Origin: Candidatus Avimonoglobus intestinipullorum
Lineage (GTDB): Bacteria; Bacillota; Clostridia; UBA1381
Assembly: GCA_018714645.1 (NCBI GenBank)
Contig: DVND01000051.1
Location: 1-15,585, forward strand
Reading direction: 5' to 3'
DNA length: 15,585 nt
Of the stretch, positions 14,851 through 15,585 are shown in pieces. Under the pieces are notes generated by a model. That model had not been told where the DNA came from and did not search any database. It saw nothing but the letters and a program-made list of their open reading frames with translations. Within the stretch, counting starts at the first letter, position 1, and the number at the start of each line of letters is the position of its first letter. The position numbers were made by a program, and so were the translations under genes.

Positions 14851-15585
14851 ACGTACTTATAAGCAACACGAAGAATGAATTTTACAAGCTGGTATCCAGA
14901 AAAAAGTACATTGTCCTCCTGATATTGTTCCTGGCGGTCTGCCTGCTGCGGCTGGGCGGTTCCGCGCTGATTGAAAAAATCTCCATGGGCGTGGTGCAGA
15001 TCCGGACGAATATGATGCTGGAAATGCTGCCATTTTTGGCGGAAATCATGACCCCGCTGGTGGTGTTTATGGCGGCGACGGATTTATTTGGAAGCGAAAT
15101 GCAGGAGGATACCATGAAAGCCGTGCTGATGCGCCCCATTACGCGGCTGAAGGTGATGACCTCCAAAATTTTAGCGGCATTTTTGATTGGGTGCCTGTAT
15201 TATCTGGCGGTTTTTGTAATCTGCGCTGTATTGCAGGCGGTTACGGGCAGCGCGCTTTTGCCGGTTCTGTTCACCAGTCTGGGCGCGTATTTGATCGATT
15301 TGATCCCCATGCTGGGCCTGGTGCTCATGGGCGTGCTGGTCAATATGCTCACTGCCAGCCCTACGCTGTCGATGCTGCTGTCCATTGGGATTTACGCGTT
15401 TTTCAAATACGCGAATTATTTCCTCGCGCCGCTGGGGCAGATGATTTTCACCGCCTACCTGCAGTGGCACCGGATTTGGATCGGCGCGACGCTGCCGTTT
15501 TCGGCAATGATTTCAAAAGTTGGGCTTTTATTCGGAACCATGTTGATTTTTTTCACAATCTCCTATATACTGTTTGATAAGAAAG
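14847..15585 (+). CDS. ABC-2 type permease subunit (cut by window end)
   Basis: The frame from ATG 14847 is open to the window end (246 codons, no stop). The start overlaps the ATPase stop as ATGA and has GAGGGGGG 10 bases upstream. About six membrane spans are visible, at roughly 21-37, 60-79, 108-131, 140-168, 172-196 and 224-243. The cytoplasmic segment FGSEMQEDTMKAVLMRPITRLKVM (81-104) is the conserved E-x-(n)-GT-like coupling region of ABC-2 permeases just before span 3. The chain is at about full family length and ends ILFDKK, so only a few residues are probably missing. It pairs with the ATPase to form a full exporter. Whether a second permease follows (LanE plus LanG style) cannot be seen. 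Confidence 0.88.
   Translation, partial: MNVLISNTKNEFYKLVSRKKYIVLLILFLAVCLLRLGGSALIEKISMGVVQIRTNMMLEMLPFLAEIMTPLVVFMAATDLFGSEMQEDTMKAVLMRPITRLKVMTSKILAAFLIGCLYYLAVFVICAVLQAVTGSALLPVLFTSLGAYLIDLIPMLGLVLMGVLVNMLTASPTLSMLLSIGIYAFFKYANYFLAPLGQMIFTAYLQWHRIWIGATLPFSAMISKVGLLFGTMLIFFTISYILFDKK

Overview
The window looks like a chromosomal segment of a Gram-positive anaerobe of the Bacillota, most likely class Clostridia. The grounds are strong purine-rich Shine-Dalgarno sites, sigma-A type promoters, GC-rich genes separated by AT-rich intergenic DNA, a DUF896/YnzC protein, tiny Cys/hydrophobic proteins of the sporulation-associated YjcZ kind, a chromosomal TraX-like protein, and a LanF/BcrA-type ABC transporter. 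The species cannot be named from sequence alone. I see no rRNA, tRNA, CRISPR array, transposase or phage gene.

Left part (1-4368). A GH172 (DUF2961) glycosidase on + meets a TraX-family membrane protein on - with only 2 bases between their stop codons. Further right on - lies a Zn/Cd/Pb P1B-type ATPase with a His/Cys-rich N-terminus. It has a perfect TTGACA-17-TATAAT promoter and an SmtB/ArsR-like 12-2-12 operator at its predicted transcription start. Its intrinsic terminator sits immediately upstream of the traX promoter. Next come two unlisted microprotein genes on - (25 and 35 aa), apparently paralogous, followed by a tandem hairpin terminator.

Central part (4439-12922), all on +. A DUF896 gene has its own promoter. 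A second promoter then drives a tightly packed run: asnA, asnS, a membrane-anchored TPR protein, a GNAT acetyltransferase, rarA, a zinc-ribbon/TM2 protein, nadE and an EamA exporter. Gaps are under 60 bp or are overlaps, so a single long transcript is plausible. It ends at a terminator whose left arm lies in the last codons of the EamA gene. AsnA makes asparagine from aspartate and ammonia, and AsnS charges tRNA(Asn) with it. NadE is another ATP-dependent amide-forming enzyme. The remaining genes look like housekeeping passengers. A perfect 13-bp palindrome sits between the TPR and GNAT genes.

Right part (12923-15585), on +. A short, signal-dense AT-rich region carries five GTTTA boxes phased on the helical turn, a 15-bp palindrome, a -10 box and a 5' hairpin. 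It precedes an exported protein of unknown family and an ABC ATPase/permease pair, the permease being cut by the window end. The ATPase has a glutamate where the Q-loop glutamine is expected, as in lantibiotic-immunity LanF proteins. This unit is a candidate envelope-stress or peptide-resistance locus and is the least conventional part of the window, together with the two microproteins.
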